From Lasiodiplodia sp. COLG20 (Eukaryota > Ascomycota > Dothideomycetes > Botryosphaeriales > Botryosphaeriaceae), in NCBI GenBank assembly GCA_009801085.1, contig VNWV01000002.1:4898001-4962000 (forward strand): a stretch of DNA of 64,000 nucleotides. The letters run 5' to 3'. Shown here piece after piece: positions 20,454 through 31,454 of the stretch (its first letter is position 1; the number at the start of each line of letters is the position of its first letter). Made by a program: the position numbers and the translations under genes. Under the pieces are notes generated by a model. It was not told the DNA's origin. It searched no databases and saw only the letters and a program-made list of their open reading frames with translations.

Positions 20454-22138
20454 GGTGGGATGGGAGGACGAGAGGGGCACGCACACGACACAGACTGGCG
20501 AGCGGGAGAGAGAATTAGCGGGCGGCGGCGCGGGAGTGTTGCTTATAAACGTGGGTAGCTCATGAACAGCGCGTGCACGCGCGCGCGCGCCGGCAACTAG
20601 CGGGCTAGTCTCCGCTCAGGAACAGCCCGTCGAGATGCGGGAAAAAAAAGGACAATGCTTAGTAGAGCAGGTGGGGCTCTCTCTTTCTCCCCTCTCCGGA
20701 CTGTCATCATGGCTGGACGGCTGAACGGTTCACGATATGCGCGTGCCGGATCGTCGCCATGCATGCATACCAGACAGCCGCTGGTAATAAAAAGGCCTCC
20801 TCCCAGAAAAGAAAAAGCAGCATGGCTGTAGTGTGTGCGATTGGCCAGGTAGTTACGCAGGTCTGACGGGCGTTGGGCTCGAATCAATGTTGCGCCGAAG
20901 CAAAGCGGATGAGGGCTGCATGATCAGCTGCAGGGGCCACCGTTGGACTCATGAGATTGCGGGGAAAGTGTGCGGTGCAACAAAGAGAGAGCAGCGGGGC
21001 GGGCTGACGAGCTGAATATACGTAAATTAGCAGACCACCATCTTTTTGTGGCAGTTTCAATGTTTAATATATCGCGTGACGGCTGATGAGTGAGCCACGC
21101 TCGAGAGTGCTGAGGAAAAGAACGGGCTGAGGTTTTGCGGCGTTCGGAAACCGGGGGGGGGGGGGCTTTGCAGCGGATTGCCGCTCCTGGCCATTGGGAT
21201 CGATTGCGGCTGTTGCGAGCAGAACCCGAGGCCGGGAATATGGAGCCCGCCGCCGAAGCCAGCCAGCCCACTCTTCAATGCTCTATCCGACTCCATAATG
21301 GCGTGCGCGAACAAATTTTCCTTTCTGCAAATGAAGCCACCATCGGTGCCTGAATTCCTGCTCCCACCATGACCTGTGAAGCTGGGTTCCTCAAATTCCC
21401 TCAAATCCAGGCCAGTGTGTGCGGGGGAGACGGTCGGCGCGCGCGGGGGTTGCCAACAAGCATTTCCGACGAAGTGGAGTGCCTCGTGACGAGCGCCCGC
21501 CTGTTCTGGATCTCGATGACGGGCTGGGAAGCTTCTTGTGGCTGACAGGCTTCAATCACCATTGGCACAGCACAAAAATATGTCCCACAAGACGATTGTT
21601 TGAAGGTGCATTGCTCACTTGTGTACTTCTTCACAAGCGCTTGAATACACAGTGCCGGAAGTCCTGGAGGGAAGCTCATGCAGGATCAGATGTTGCTGGT
21701 ACCAATTGGTTCTGACGTACATGCACATCCCGGATGCTTTTGACGAGGTAGTCGCCGATGTCCGATATCTCCGAACGTATTTTTGTGTTGCTTCCCTCAC
21801 GGCGCATTCATTGACCCTTTTTGTCTGTTTTTTTCTGTGCTGCAGAGTCGTTCAGAACCGTTCCTCATTGTCATCACATTGACTGTCCAGGTAAAGCAGC
21901 GCGTCCGATGTCGCATCTCATGAAGCGAAACCAAGATGCAGTGGTTGAAAAATAATTCAACAGCGAAAGCTCTGTTTGCTTTAAAGTAACCAGAGGCAGA
22001 GACAAGCTCGCGCTGCAGGCACATCTGTAAGGCGGGGCGCTATTCCTTATCAGGGTGCAAAAAGTCGCCGATAGTGCGAGTCATTCGTCACTTCTTTTCC
22101 CAGACCCTCCGTTCCACTACATCACCAGCCAAACCCTC
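20454..22138. other. 1.7-kb divergent intergenic region (Dld1/FPGS)
   Basis: No gene supported. It holds a CG-alternating stretch (GCGCGTGCACGCGCGCGCGC, near 20569), a run of 13 G at 21153-21165 and an AT-richer patch near 21880-22000. Promoters of both flanking genes must lie here. Confidence 0.5.
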
Positions 22139-23873
22139 ATGCTCATAAGCCTGGCGCGGTCCTGGGCCACCACCCTCAGCCGTAATCCGCGCCGCTTCAG
22201 CACAGCAGCCACAATGACACGCGACTACAATGTGCGCCTTGCCCTCACGCGCAGTTCCCAAAGGAAAAAAAGTTACAGCATTGCTAACTGACGTGCGACA
22301 GGCGGCCGTCACGGCGCTCAACACGCTGCAGAGCAACTTCGCCATCGTCGATGCTATCCGCAAGTCCGGACTAGGCATGAACAAGAATGCCATCCCGGAG
22401 ATGCTCGAATGGTTCCGCAAAGCCGGCTACGAGGTGTGCGGCTCCCCGTCCGCCGCCAAACATCAACCCTCGCTGACCTCGCAACCCACCTAGCCCGCCG
22501 ATTTCGACCGCCTGAAGCCCATCCACATCGCCGGCACAAAGGGCAAAGGCTCGACGAGCGCCTTCGTTTCCTCCATCCTCGCACAGTACCACGCCGCGCC
22601 GGCGTCAGCCCCAGTCCCGCGCAAGATCGGCCTCTACACCTCGCCACACCTAAAGTCAGTGCGAGAGCGCATCCAGATCAACAACACGCCGCTGAGCGAG
22701 GAGGCCTTTGCCAAATACTTCTTCGAGATATGGGACCGGCTGGAGGCGGCGGCGCGCGCCGAGGGCAAGGACCCCGCCGCGCCGGGCATGAAGCCCGTCT
22801 ACTTCCGCTTCCTGACCATCATGGCGCTGCACGCCTACCTGCGCGAGGGCGTTGACGCGGCCGTCATCGAGTGTGGCATCGGCGGCGAGCACGACAGCAC
22901 CAACGTCATCGTGCAACCCACTGTCACCGCCGTCACCAGCCTGGGCATCGACCACGTCGCCATGCTGGGCGGCACCCTGCCTGAGATCGCCTGGCACAAG
23001 GCCGGCATCTTCAAGCCGGGCGCCGCCGCGCTCTCGGTGCCGCAGAGCAGCCCGGAGGCCATGCAGGTCCTGCGCGACCGCGCCGCCGAGAAGGGCGTCG
23101 AACTCGTCGAGGTCCCACGCCACCCGGACGTCAACGCCATCCGGCTCGGCCTCGCGGCAGACTTCCAGAGGACCAACGCCAGCCTGGCCGTCGCCATCGC
23201 CGCGAGCCACCTGCGCGCGCTGGGTGACACGACCATGCCCGCTTCCGCCAAGGACATTAGCAGCTGGCCCCTCCCCGCCGAGTTCCGCCGCGGCCTCGAG
23301 CAGGTGCGCTGGCCCGGCCGGTGTGAGATCCGCCGCGAGCCTGGCGTAGCGTGGCACATTGACGGCGCGCACACGCTCGACAGCATCGAGGTCGCTGGCC
23401 GCTGGTTCGCCGAGGAGATTGCCGCGTCGTCGGCGTCAGCGTCGGCGTCCTCCCCCTCCTCCAAGCCTCGCATCCTCATCTTCAACCAGCAGACGCGCGA
23501 CGCCGCGTCGCTGGCCCGCGCTCTATACGCGGCGCTGGCCGCCGGCGTCGAGCGCCACCCTTTCACCCACGCCGTCTTCACCACCAACCTCACCTTCCAG
23601 GAAACGGGCTACAAGCCGGATCTGGTGTCGGTCAACACCAACGCCGATGACGTCGAGAAGCTCGCCGTGCAGGAGGCCCTGGCTAAGACGTGGTCCGAAA
23701 TCGATCCCCAGACCGAGGTCAAGGTCGTAAGGACCATCGAGGAGGCGGTCAAGTACGCGCGGGGCGTCGCGGCGGAGGCGAAGGCGGAGGAGGAAGGAGA
23801 GCAGGTTAAGGTGTTGATTACGGGGAGCTTGCATTTGGTTGGTGGGGCGTTGGAGGTGTTGGATAGTAAGTGA
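22139..23873 (+). CDS. MET7: folylpolyglutamate synthase
   Basis: ATP-dependent ligase that adds glutamates to reduced folates in cytosol and mitochondria. Exons 22139-22231, 22302-22433 and 22494-23873 (534 residues; introns 70 and 60 bp). The first ATG gives a presequence-like MLISLARSWATTLSRNPRRFS; a second ATG at 22214 (MTRDYN) could give the cytosolic form, as in other eukaryotic FPGS. Splicing gives TRDYNAAVTALNTLQSNFAI, then GYEPADFDRLKPIHIAGTKGKGS with the P-loop at 89-95. Also seen: YTSPHLKSVRERIQIN, ECGIGGEHDSTNV, SLGIDHVAMLGGT and HIDGAHTLDS. The match to FPGS rather than dihydrofolate synthase rests on the RERIQIN and FAKYFFEIWDRL segments. A Ser/Ala insert lies near 420. Confidence 0.93.
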
Positions 23874-23948
23874 GTGAGTAAGAAAGTAGGAGGTGTTTAT
23901 GGGAGGGGTTTTGTTTGCTTGATGGGGATAAAATTCAACATAGACTCT

Positions 23949-23969
23949 CGGGTCGGGTCGGGTCGGGAT
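23949..23969 (+). repeat. GGGTC tandem repeat
   Basis: About four direct units of GGGTC just past the FPGS stop. Confidence 0.7.
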
Positions 23970-23974
23970 ATATT

Positions 23975-24145
23975 AGAGAGGGGCATTGCCATTGCGGCTG
24001 AAAGCTAGCTAGCAACGTGGATTTGTTTTTTTTTTTTTTTGGTTCATGGCGTGGGTTGGTGAAGCTATCGTCTGGATGGATGTGTAGAATTATTAATTGT
24101 ACGTTTGCGTCCGGATGATGGCTTCAGGTACCCACGTATGTTTAT
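23975..24145 (+). mobile_element. MITE-like element, copy D
   Basis: The left end GAGAGGGGCATTGCCATTGCGGCTGAAAGC matches copies B and F. The inner arms are GTGAAGCTATCGTCTGGATG and the complement of CGTCCGGATGATGGCTTCAG, around an AT-rich spacer. A long T run interrupts the left arm. It starts about 100 bp past the FPGS stop. Confidence 0.75.
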
Positions 24146-24349
24146 TTTCGTATTTTTGAATTCCTCATCTTTCTCCCTGGAAGAAGGGGTCGATGCAGCC
24201 AGGATCGGCGTAGGTGCTGGGTCAAAACTGCATGAAGAGTAGTAGATGGGCAAAAGTGCAACATTACGCAATATTCCACTTCTAGCTGACTAGACAATCG
24301 CTGTTAGGCAAAATACTAATTTGTTATAAAAGGGTATAGTCGTGCCTTT

Positions 24350-24933
24350 GTGGTTTCGGAAAGAGCTATGCACGGAGCCGACGACTTTCCTCGCGAGGAC
24401 GCCGACGCGGTAGTAGCCATGGAGCAGCGACAGCAGGCGCATTGCAGAACCGCCGCAAATGTAGACCCAGCGATTCCTGACTCTAATCCTGCGCAAACAG
24501 ACTCTCTTTGGCTCGCTGTTAGAAACGCATCGGGATCCGATACCGAGGACGCATCCACAATGGATACTGACAGTGATGCACTCCTGAACCATGATGGGCG
24601 CAGACACCGATGCAACCCTCACAATGCCGCCTCCGCCTCCCACCCGCTTGCCGACCCTCCGCCAGCCCGCATGTCCTGAATCGACTCCCCAGATACAGTG
24701 TCCCTCGAGTTGGTTGAGCTGGAGATCATCTGGCAATACACCTACGTCAACGATGCCATCAGGCACCCCCGTCTTGTCCCCTACAAGGGAACTTGGTTCT
24801 CTACTGAAGTTTACCGGGGATGAGCTCCTGGCACACACTTCGACAATGGCGGAAACCGGGACGTTACAGAGCTGCTCGACATCTGGATCGCCCCTGGACA
24901 ACACTCGCAGATCGTCCTGCCGGGGTCAGCAGG
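24350..24933 (+). pseudogene. possible pseudogene, family unknown
   Basis: One frame stays protein-like through two in-frame TGA codons (24677-24679; second near 24821) and ends at a TAA near 24931. Parts look like ordinary globular protein (HPRLVPYKGTWFSTEVYRG; NRDVTELLDIWIAPGQHSQI). No intron with GT-AG ends removes the first stop. It may be decayed or chance; a 204-codon frame lies antisense. Confidence 0.3.
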
Positions 24934-25631
24934 GTAATAATCCCCACGACTTCGCCAAACGCTATAGGAAGGCCCCCGCCCCCATTATCGTACAGTAACA
25001 GCCCCTGATCTTCGTCTATCTGCCGCCCATCCGGTGAAGAACGTCGCCTTTTTTCCATCACCACCAGCCACCTTTTCGAGCAGCGACGCAACCATACGCC
25101 GACCGCTACCTGAATCAGTTCCCCAAGAACAAGTCCAAATTTCCGCACCACCACCACCACAACAACAATGGCCGCCCCCAACGCTCCGCTTTTTCCCCCG
25201 CGCAATGCCCGCATCATCGCGGCAAACCCTCCCGCTCCCGCCCCACCTCCAATCCAGCAGCAACACATGCAGCTAGCGGCACCATCACAATAGGGTTCTA
25301 TCCCCCGCTGTCTACAGCGCCTTGCGCGCCTATTCGCACCGAACGCACATCCGATCCATGGAGAAACTCTCCTACCATCATCTCCGGCTACGGGCCAAGG
25401 CGACATTTTCGTCTTAAATACACGTAACAACGAATGGGAAGTACGGCGTAATCGCCGACGATATACTGCGGACGATGCTTCACCAGGACGACGACGCAGG
25501 CCTAACGTGCAGCCAATCGCCCGAATGCTGCTTCTTGCAGCCCTCGATGTCGATTTGCACCCTCTTGCCGCCCCTCGTCTCCGCTATGCGTACCCTTGTC
25601 GGAGGACTCTCGGCCAATGACAAGGCAGTGC

Positions 25632-25795
25632 GAGCTGGAGGAGAAGGGGGGAGGGCTACAGCTGACCGTGTAGCATTATCTGGGGCCAGTAGCCCGGCTC
25701 TGGAGGAAGATGAAGGCCGTTCCCGAGGGATGGGAGAGAAGACTCGGGGGGAGGGGGGCAAAGAGCCGTTCTCTCGCCCCGCTTCAACACGCAGA
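25632..25795 (+). repeat. inverted repeat, arm 1
   Basis: Runs from GAGCTGGAGGAGAAGG to CGCCCCGCTTCAACACGC. It matches, in reverse complement, 26390-26542 over about 160 bp. Shared words include AGCTGACCGTGTA.CATTAT, GGAGGAAGATGAAGGCCGTT and CGCCCCGCTTCAACAC. Confidence 0.85.
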
Positions 25796-25892
25796 AGAGG
25801 CTTCCTCTGATCAAGAAGCTCGAAGACGAGCTGAAGAATAACCATGACGGATCCGGCAAACCACAATTACACTTGTGCCCCCGAGAATCCCG

Positions 25893-25983
25893 AGAAGGAG
25901 AAGGAGGGCAAGAAGGGCAAGAGGGGCAAGAAGGGCAAGAGGGGCAAGAAGGGCAAGAGGGGCAAGAAGGGCAAGAAGTCCGG
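25893..25983 (+). repeat. 18-bp minisatellite (KKGKRG)
   Basis: About four to five units of AAGAAGGGCAAGAGGGGC in tandem, encoding KKGKRG in a short plus-strand frame (25844-26044). The repeat lies between the two arms of the inverted repeat. Confidence 0.9.
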
Positions 25984-26389
25984 CAAGAAATATAGTCTTT
26001 GTCTCCCAGGCGTGGGATCTCTTGAGGCTTCATCACAGAGATAAGAATATGATACGCCCTTAGCGCTTTCTTTGAGTTTTGCAATGCAGGGTTTGACATC
26101 CATGATCTTAGTTATGAGAGCAGTACAATCGTAGGATGACGTTGAGAAATCCAACTCTCGGCGTTGTGCAGCTCAGTGTCTTAGTCTTGATATTCGAGAT
26201 GGTTTGATCAGCTTCCAGCGGCGGTGTCTGTCTTGACAAGCCTCGGCGTGCTTTTGCTGTTGCTGTTGCTGTTGCTGCGGAGGAAGAGGAAGAGGAAGAG
26301 GAGAAGGAAACTGTCGTATCGCCGTCGCCGACACCGGAAGTCTCCTGCTCATTGTGGGACTGGCCGTCGAGCTTATTGAGCAGATGGAG

Positions 26390-26542
26390 GTGTTGAAGCG
26401 GGGCGGGAGAGCGGCTCTCTGCTCCCAAATCTTCTTTCCCGTCTCTTGGAAACGGCCTTCATCTTCCTCCAGAGCTGGGCTACTGGCTCCGAATAATGGT
26501 ACACGGTCAGCTCTAGCCCTTCACGTCCCCCTTCTCCTCCGG
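26390..26542 (-). repeat. inverted repeat, arm 2
   Basis: Reverse-complement partner of 25632-25795. On the minus strand the arm reads LTVYHYSEPVAQLWRKMKAV; the plus-strand arm gives LTV-stop-HYLGPVARLWRKMKAV, so both derive from one coding-like sequence that has diverged. Confidence 0.85.
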
Positions 26543-26596
26543 CTGCGCCCAGTCTTCCTGCACCGCCAAGTCTGCCTGCGCCCATGGACCGCTTCT

Positions 26597-26681
26597 TCCG
26601 TTGCTGCTGCTGCTTCTATTGTTGTTGCTGTCGTTGCCGCTGTTGTTGTTGCTGGTGGTGGTGGTGGTGGTGGTGGTGGTA
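26597..26681 (+). repeat. compound trinucleotide microsatellite
   Basis: TTGCTG/GTTGTT units pass into about ten GGT units. The minus strand would encode His and Gln runs. Confidence 0.85.
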
Positions 26682-27720
26682 GACGTATGGGCCGTGGCCA
26701 ACCGGTGCCAGAGTCGGCGCAAAACGGCGGAAGGAGCGGCCGGCCGGAATTGTTCTTGTGGAGGGCAGGTCATGTGCTTGACTTTTGTTTCCGGGTGTGA
26801 GTTTGCTGGAGAGGCAGTCACGATTTAGGCAACTGCTCAACAGGGAAAGCCCCACTCCGTCGCCCCCCGGGAAGATGAACAACCCCTCCTTCTACCTGAC
26901 GATGGAGTCCTGGGCTTTCAACTTTCGGACCCTCCTACAATGACCGTGAAGGTAATCGCCATAATCCAGAACTTCCGATCCGACACTTTACCTTCTTCCA
27001 TGCACTCAGACGAAAAGCACAACGGACTTCACCAGAAGCGCTTGACGCAGGCCATCTGCAAACTCCTCCTCCAGTGCATGGACCTCTGGACCTCAGATGA
27101 GGCCAACGCCGCTACTGCTACCTACATATACCGCGGAAACGTCGTCAGACGCTATATACGTATGTATTTTGGCTCTATACTATCAGGTGTACACAGGGTA
27201 CATGAGTACTTCTGTGTTTCATAATCTTTGTTGAGTGTTGATCGTCACCTGTAGATGTCGATTTGAAGGCATTCCAGTATGTGGGCCGATAGAGCGCTTG
27301 TGTGCCTAAAAAAAAAAAAAAAAGGAGAGAGAAAGGTGGATCGGCGATCACGCATCGAACGGGTTGCGTCATCTTCGCGCAGAGACGCCGTGCGCTAATC
27401 GCCGCTCACCATTGACTTGCATACTTATAGGCTAATTATGGCGGCTTATGGCGCATTCTTGTGCTATATCGGAATAAAAGAAGTATTTTATTGGTGTTCA
27501 GAACTGGCGACAATGCAAGGCTGCAAGCTGAACTGAGACATGTGTAGAAGGCGACGAACACAATCCTTGCAATCTTCAGGCTATGTGGGTGTGTTCATGC
27601 GTCCTTTAAGTCCCGTCAGATCTGATATATAGCCTCGCAAATCTCATCCCCCTCCGCAGCTCTTGCCACTTTCGATTGAACTTCAATGATCAATGCAACA
27701 GTTTGAACGCATCATCCATG

Positions 27721-29117
27721 ATGGCGGATTCCTTTTTCCAGTCGTTGGTCCCAGAAGAAGAAGTGTTCCATGCGGGAAACCATATCGACACTGATCACTG
27801 GGTTATCAAGAATCTCTCGTATTACGATACACAACGAATCAGGTGCTCATACCCTGTTAGCGGCAGCTACACACAGACTCCGCGCTATATCTATTACGTG
27901 TTCATCTTGGTTGCTCTCTTTGGAAGAAAATCAGCTTGGCTCACAAATGCCGCCCTTGGCCTGGTCATGACTCTTAGCTCAGCAGCAGCATTCCATGGAA
28001 TAATTCTTGCAGCCATTCGTCGAAATATGGCTCCTTCATATCTCTTCGAGAACAGACTTTCGGAGGTTGTGCAAGTCGACGGTCCAACTTTTGCCAATCA
28101 TATGACAGACGAATTGTTTTACAACAATATTACCCACGAGTCTTAGTTGCCAATTCTCCCAATGGTTCGGGGTCATGACGGCAGTGCAGTTCTGGCAATT
28201 GTAGGGGCGGCCTTCCTTGTTCTACTCCCCATGCAAGTTTGGTCCTCAACACTCCGTGAAGCGGGTATAGCAAGGACACTCGTTGGGCTTTGGAGCTGTC
28301 TGCTTCTTAGCGGTCTGATATCTGCTCTTATTTACGTCGAATACACCATCTTCTGGACCTTCCGGCAGTTTCGCTTCTGCCCCCCGGGAGCTGCTGATAC
28401 GCTACCATTCAGCAATAAAGGACCCTACAACTACCTGCCAAATCGTACACACGGGGATCGATACCGCTGAAACAGGGTCGTTGGAGAGCAATATGTCTAC
28501 AGAAATGCGACTGTTCGGTTTCCAGACATATGTCTATATCCTTGTTTCGAGTTTAAGTGGCTCCTGCGCGATCCGGAAGATATCCACGTTGGGCCAGCCA
28601 AGCTTACCAGTTCCTCGGCACATTATGGGCCTTCACGATTATGTATTTCATGGTTGCCAGCTCTTGCATTTGCAATTTGTGTCTTCTATTGGCACCTCAC
28701 ACCAAAATTCTCAAGAATGATGATTGGGGAATCGATCAAACTCCCGTCGCACTCATACGAGACCGCCGATTCAGAGATCTCTTAAAACGAGCATATACCA
28801 AGACAACCCGCACAACTTCGAGATTGCACTGGGCCTGGAGAGCAGTTTTTGCCTTCATCTTTTGGTATGTTTCCCTGTTTGCGATTGTAATGAGTCCGAT
28901 TACACTTGTTGCTTTTGTTGCTGTTTGCGAAACAATATTGTTACCTGGTAAATCCGGGGTGGAAACCTTCCGGCATGTGGGCCAATGGGGTGCTTTAATT
29001 AATGCTGTTCTGATTATCTTGTCCACCGTGGGATCTCACTTTCTTGAACCTCGAGCACAACCGCCGTCGGAAGATGACGAAGCAGTAGAATTGCTAGCTG
29101 AAAGAGAATTAAGTTAG
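27721..29117 (+). pseudogene. broken paralogue of the 29970-31376 membrane protein
   Basis: Starts MADSFFQSL (a second ATG lies directly before, at 27718) and aligns along its length with the intact neighbour: PRYIYYVFILVAL with SRYIYYIFLEAAV, AALGLVMTLSSAAAFHG with TALGLAMTYSSTAALHA, SAVLAIVGAAFLVLLPMQVW with NAVLAILQTAFLTLLPMHMW, LLRDPEDIHV with PLRDPEDIIV, and GVETFRHVGQWGALINA with GLETFRHVGQWGAVVGA. Two stops interrupt it, TAG at 28144-28146 and TGA at 28468-28470. Both fall where the intact copy has Trp, so each is one G-to-A change from TGG. A frame change follows near 28600; the remainder reads from about 28600 to the TAG at 29115-29117. No intron removes both stops. Confidence 0.85.
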
Positions 29118-29969
29118 CCTCGCGGCCGTGATTCTCAGGCAACCACGGAAGAATTTTAGTCATAATGTATCTGATTGTTGCAAAAATGTTGCTACTTTAT
29201 TCAATTTGAGCAGCCAAAAATGTTTGGAAGAAGATTTGGAAAGGCGGCAAAGAGGGATTGGAGTTTGCAGTAAGAGATTGGAATGCAAATATTCTGTGAC
29301 GCCCAACGTAGTCACTTTAGTGGAAGCCAGTTCAATCTGTCATCCAACAACTCCCACATTAGCTTTGTGTGTAACTCGCAGGAATCGTTTGTGGAGTGAC
29401 AATAGGTATGAAGCTTTTGCTGGAGTGTTTGCTACCCCGTAACTTGTGCACACTCGTCCATCCAACCTCCTCAACAACTCCATTGCGGCATCACTGAGAA
29501 GTCACACCTGTCTTACAGAGTACAGAACTTGTACCAGAGATTTGTGCAGTGCAACCAGCCAAGTTCTGCACAGTCTACTGAATTCATGAGTAATGAGGTC
29601 GCTTTAGAGAGTTTCGAGCTGACACTTATGTTTTGTCGAGGGAATTCCAATTAATATCAAGGAATACGTGGTAGATAACACTGAAAGGCATAGCTGGTGT
29701 ATTGTAAGCCATACTAGTACTCGCCCATGATGTATGTACAAAGTCAAGCAAACAATCGATATCCAACCCGAGTATTCGAGGGTTACTCGGTGTTTTTTTT
29801 TTGGTCAGATGAGATTCACAGGATGATTGGTTCAGGGTCAACGGAGGCAACATTGCACAAGTATTGGTGTTCTACAAATCTGGATCGGCAAGATAATTAA
29901 ATTAGCCATAAATCCAAGTAGCGAAAAGTTCGAGGACTCGATTACCACCCTTTTACTGGTTGTACCAAA
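29118..29969. other. intergenic, no gene seen
   Basis: AT-rich spacer between the two membrane-protein copies; no frame of note. Confidence 0.5.
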
Positions 29970-31376
29970 ATGTCTGACTTCTTCCACACGTGGATCGACC
30001 CCGATGACACATTCGACCGCATTGCTTTGCACCGGGTCAACTCTACAGGCTGGGTCATTGAGGAACCCAGCTTCTACAACGCTCAATGGGTTAATTATTT
30101 TTACCCCATCAGCGGCGGCTATGGACCCACATCAAGATACATCTACTACATTTTCCTGGAGGCGGCTGTCATTCTACGAGACAAGGAGTGGGCAGCAACG
30201 ACCGCCCTCGGCCTGGCCATGACATACAGCTCAACCGCTGCACTACACGCATTCATTTTATTCGTCCTTTTGCGAACCCGGACCCCCGACAGATCAACCA
30301 CCGAATATGTCCAAGTTGGCGGATCCACTTTTGCCGGTCAGATGGCTGTACAAGATGGTCACTACATTCAGACCAATCGGACATCTGGTGAACTGTGGCT
30401 ACCTGTCTCTCCTATGGTATGGGATGATGATAGCAACGCCGTATTGGCAATCCTTCAAACAGCGTTTCTTACTCTCCTCCCAATGCACATGTGGTCGCCT
30501 CAAATCCGCAACGCCTCAAAAGGAAAGAAGATTCTGCTTAAGCTCTGGGGCTGCCTACTTTTCGCCGGCTATGCATTCTCTTTCTCTCACGCAAGCTATG
30601 GTGGGGCCTTCTCGATTCCCCAATTGCGGTTCTGTCCAAAATCTGCAGCAGACTCTCTCCCGTTCAAAGCTCACAGCTCCTTCCAGTACCCCAGTCGGGG
30701 AGAACCTGGGGATCGATATCATTGGAACCGCATCCTGGGTGATGAGTTCGTTTACAAAAACTCATCATCCGCCTTCCTGGACAGATGTTTGTATCCTTCC
30801 TTAGGATTCGATTGGCCGCTCCGAGACCCCGAAGACATAATTGTCTCAGAGATAGAGCATCCGCGCGTTCTTGTAAGTTGGAGCAATGGGATGACGTCAC
30901 TCTTGTTGACCTTTACTCCCGCTTTAACCTACGCTATTGCGGCCGCCTTCGCTCACTTTCTCTACAATGGCGACCACCAGCTATTTGATATCGCCCCTTC
31001 GCTTCGAAGCTGGAACTCGGAAATCAGCCTCCTATGGAAGCATGTTTGGGAAAGGCCCCCCGAGCGGCGTTCCTGCAGTCACTTTGCATACGTAATCATG
31101 TACCTCTCCGCCATATACTATAGGGTATACGTCATGTACCTGAGTCCATTGGTACTCTTATTTTTCATCATCTCATTTGAGGTTATGCTATCTCAGGCCG
31201 ACCTCGGATTGGAAACGTTTCGGCATGTGGGACAGTGGGGTGCTGTGGTAGGCGCTGGCTTGGTGATTGTATACGCAGTGGCCTCACACTTCTTCGAGTC
31301 TCGTTCGAGGAACAGGAAGGAACCCCCGATTGGTCTTCATGGCACTCGCTCATGGTGGCGCCGCCAAGTCTGTTGA
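29970..31376 (+). CDS. multi-pass membrane protein, function unknown
   Basis: Intact single-exon frame of 468 residues from MSDFFHTWIDPDD. Hydrophobic segments lie near 57-70 (YIYYIFLEAAVIL), 75-100 (ALGLAMTYSSTAALHAFILFVLL), 150-172 (AVLAILQTAFLTLLPM), 187-208 (LWGCLLFAGYAFSFSHA), about 305-330, 377-405 and 425-447. The loop between the fourth and fifth segments is large and holds the conserved LRFCPKSAADSLPF and GDRYHWNRILGDEF. ETFRHVGQWG precedes the last helix. I do not recognise a named family; the shape fits an uncharacterised fungal plasma- or endomembrane protein. The neighbouring pseudogene shows a tandem duplication of which only this copy survived. Confidence 0.75.
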   Translation: MSDFFHTWIDPDDTFDRIALHRVNSTGWVIEEPSFYNAQWVNYFYPISGGYGPTSRYIYYIFLEAAVILRDKEWAATTALGLAMTYSSTAALHAFILFVLLRTRTPDRSTTEYVQVGGSTFAGQMAVQDGHYIQTNRTSGELWLPVSPMVWDDDSNAVLAILQTAFLTLLPMHMWSPQIRNASKGKKILLKLWGCLLFAGYAFSFSHASYGGAFSIPQLRFCPKSAADSLPFKAHSSFQYPSRGEPGDRYHWNRILGDEFVYKNSSSAFLDRCLYPSLGFDWPLRDPEDIIVSEIEHPRVLVSWSNGMTSLLLTFTPALTYAIAAAFAHFLYNGDHQLFDIAPSLRSWNSEISLLWKHVWERPPERRSCSHFAYVIMYLSAIYYRVYVMYLSPLVLLFFIISFEVMLSQADLGLETFRHVGQWGAVVGAGLVIVYAVASHFFESRSRNRKEPPIGLHGTRSWWRRQVC

Positions 31377-31454
31377 TTTTACTTCACTTAACGGCCGATA
31401 TTCATGTATTTCAGTACTTCAATTCATTTACACCCCGGATTGTTCTCCTTCCCT

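Larger units (their letters stand above)
24146..27720. other. decayed accessory stretch, no intact gene
   Basis: Coding-like fragments without intact genes. A frame from 24350 (+) runs about 195 codons to near 24933 but is cut by two TGA codons (24677-24679 and near 24821). Between them it reads DTVSLELVELEIIWQYTYVN and WFSTEVYRG. Another fragment (26940-27224, +) reads NGLHQKRLTQAICKLLLQC and may continue an exon starting after the CAACAG near 26843. The repeats listed separately fall inside. I do not recognise any of the encoded sequences. Poly-A at 27308-27323. Confidence 0.4.

Noticed and set aside
24290..24904. 204-codon minus-strand ORF
   Set aside because: No motif, and the opposite strand has the more protein-like frame; possibly chance.
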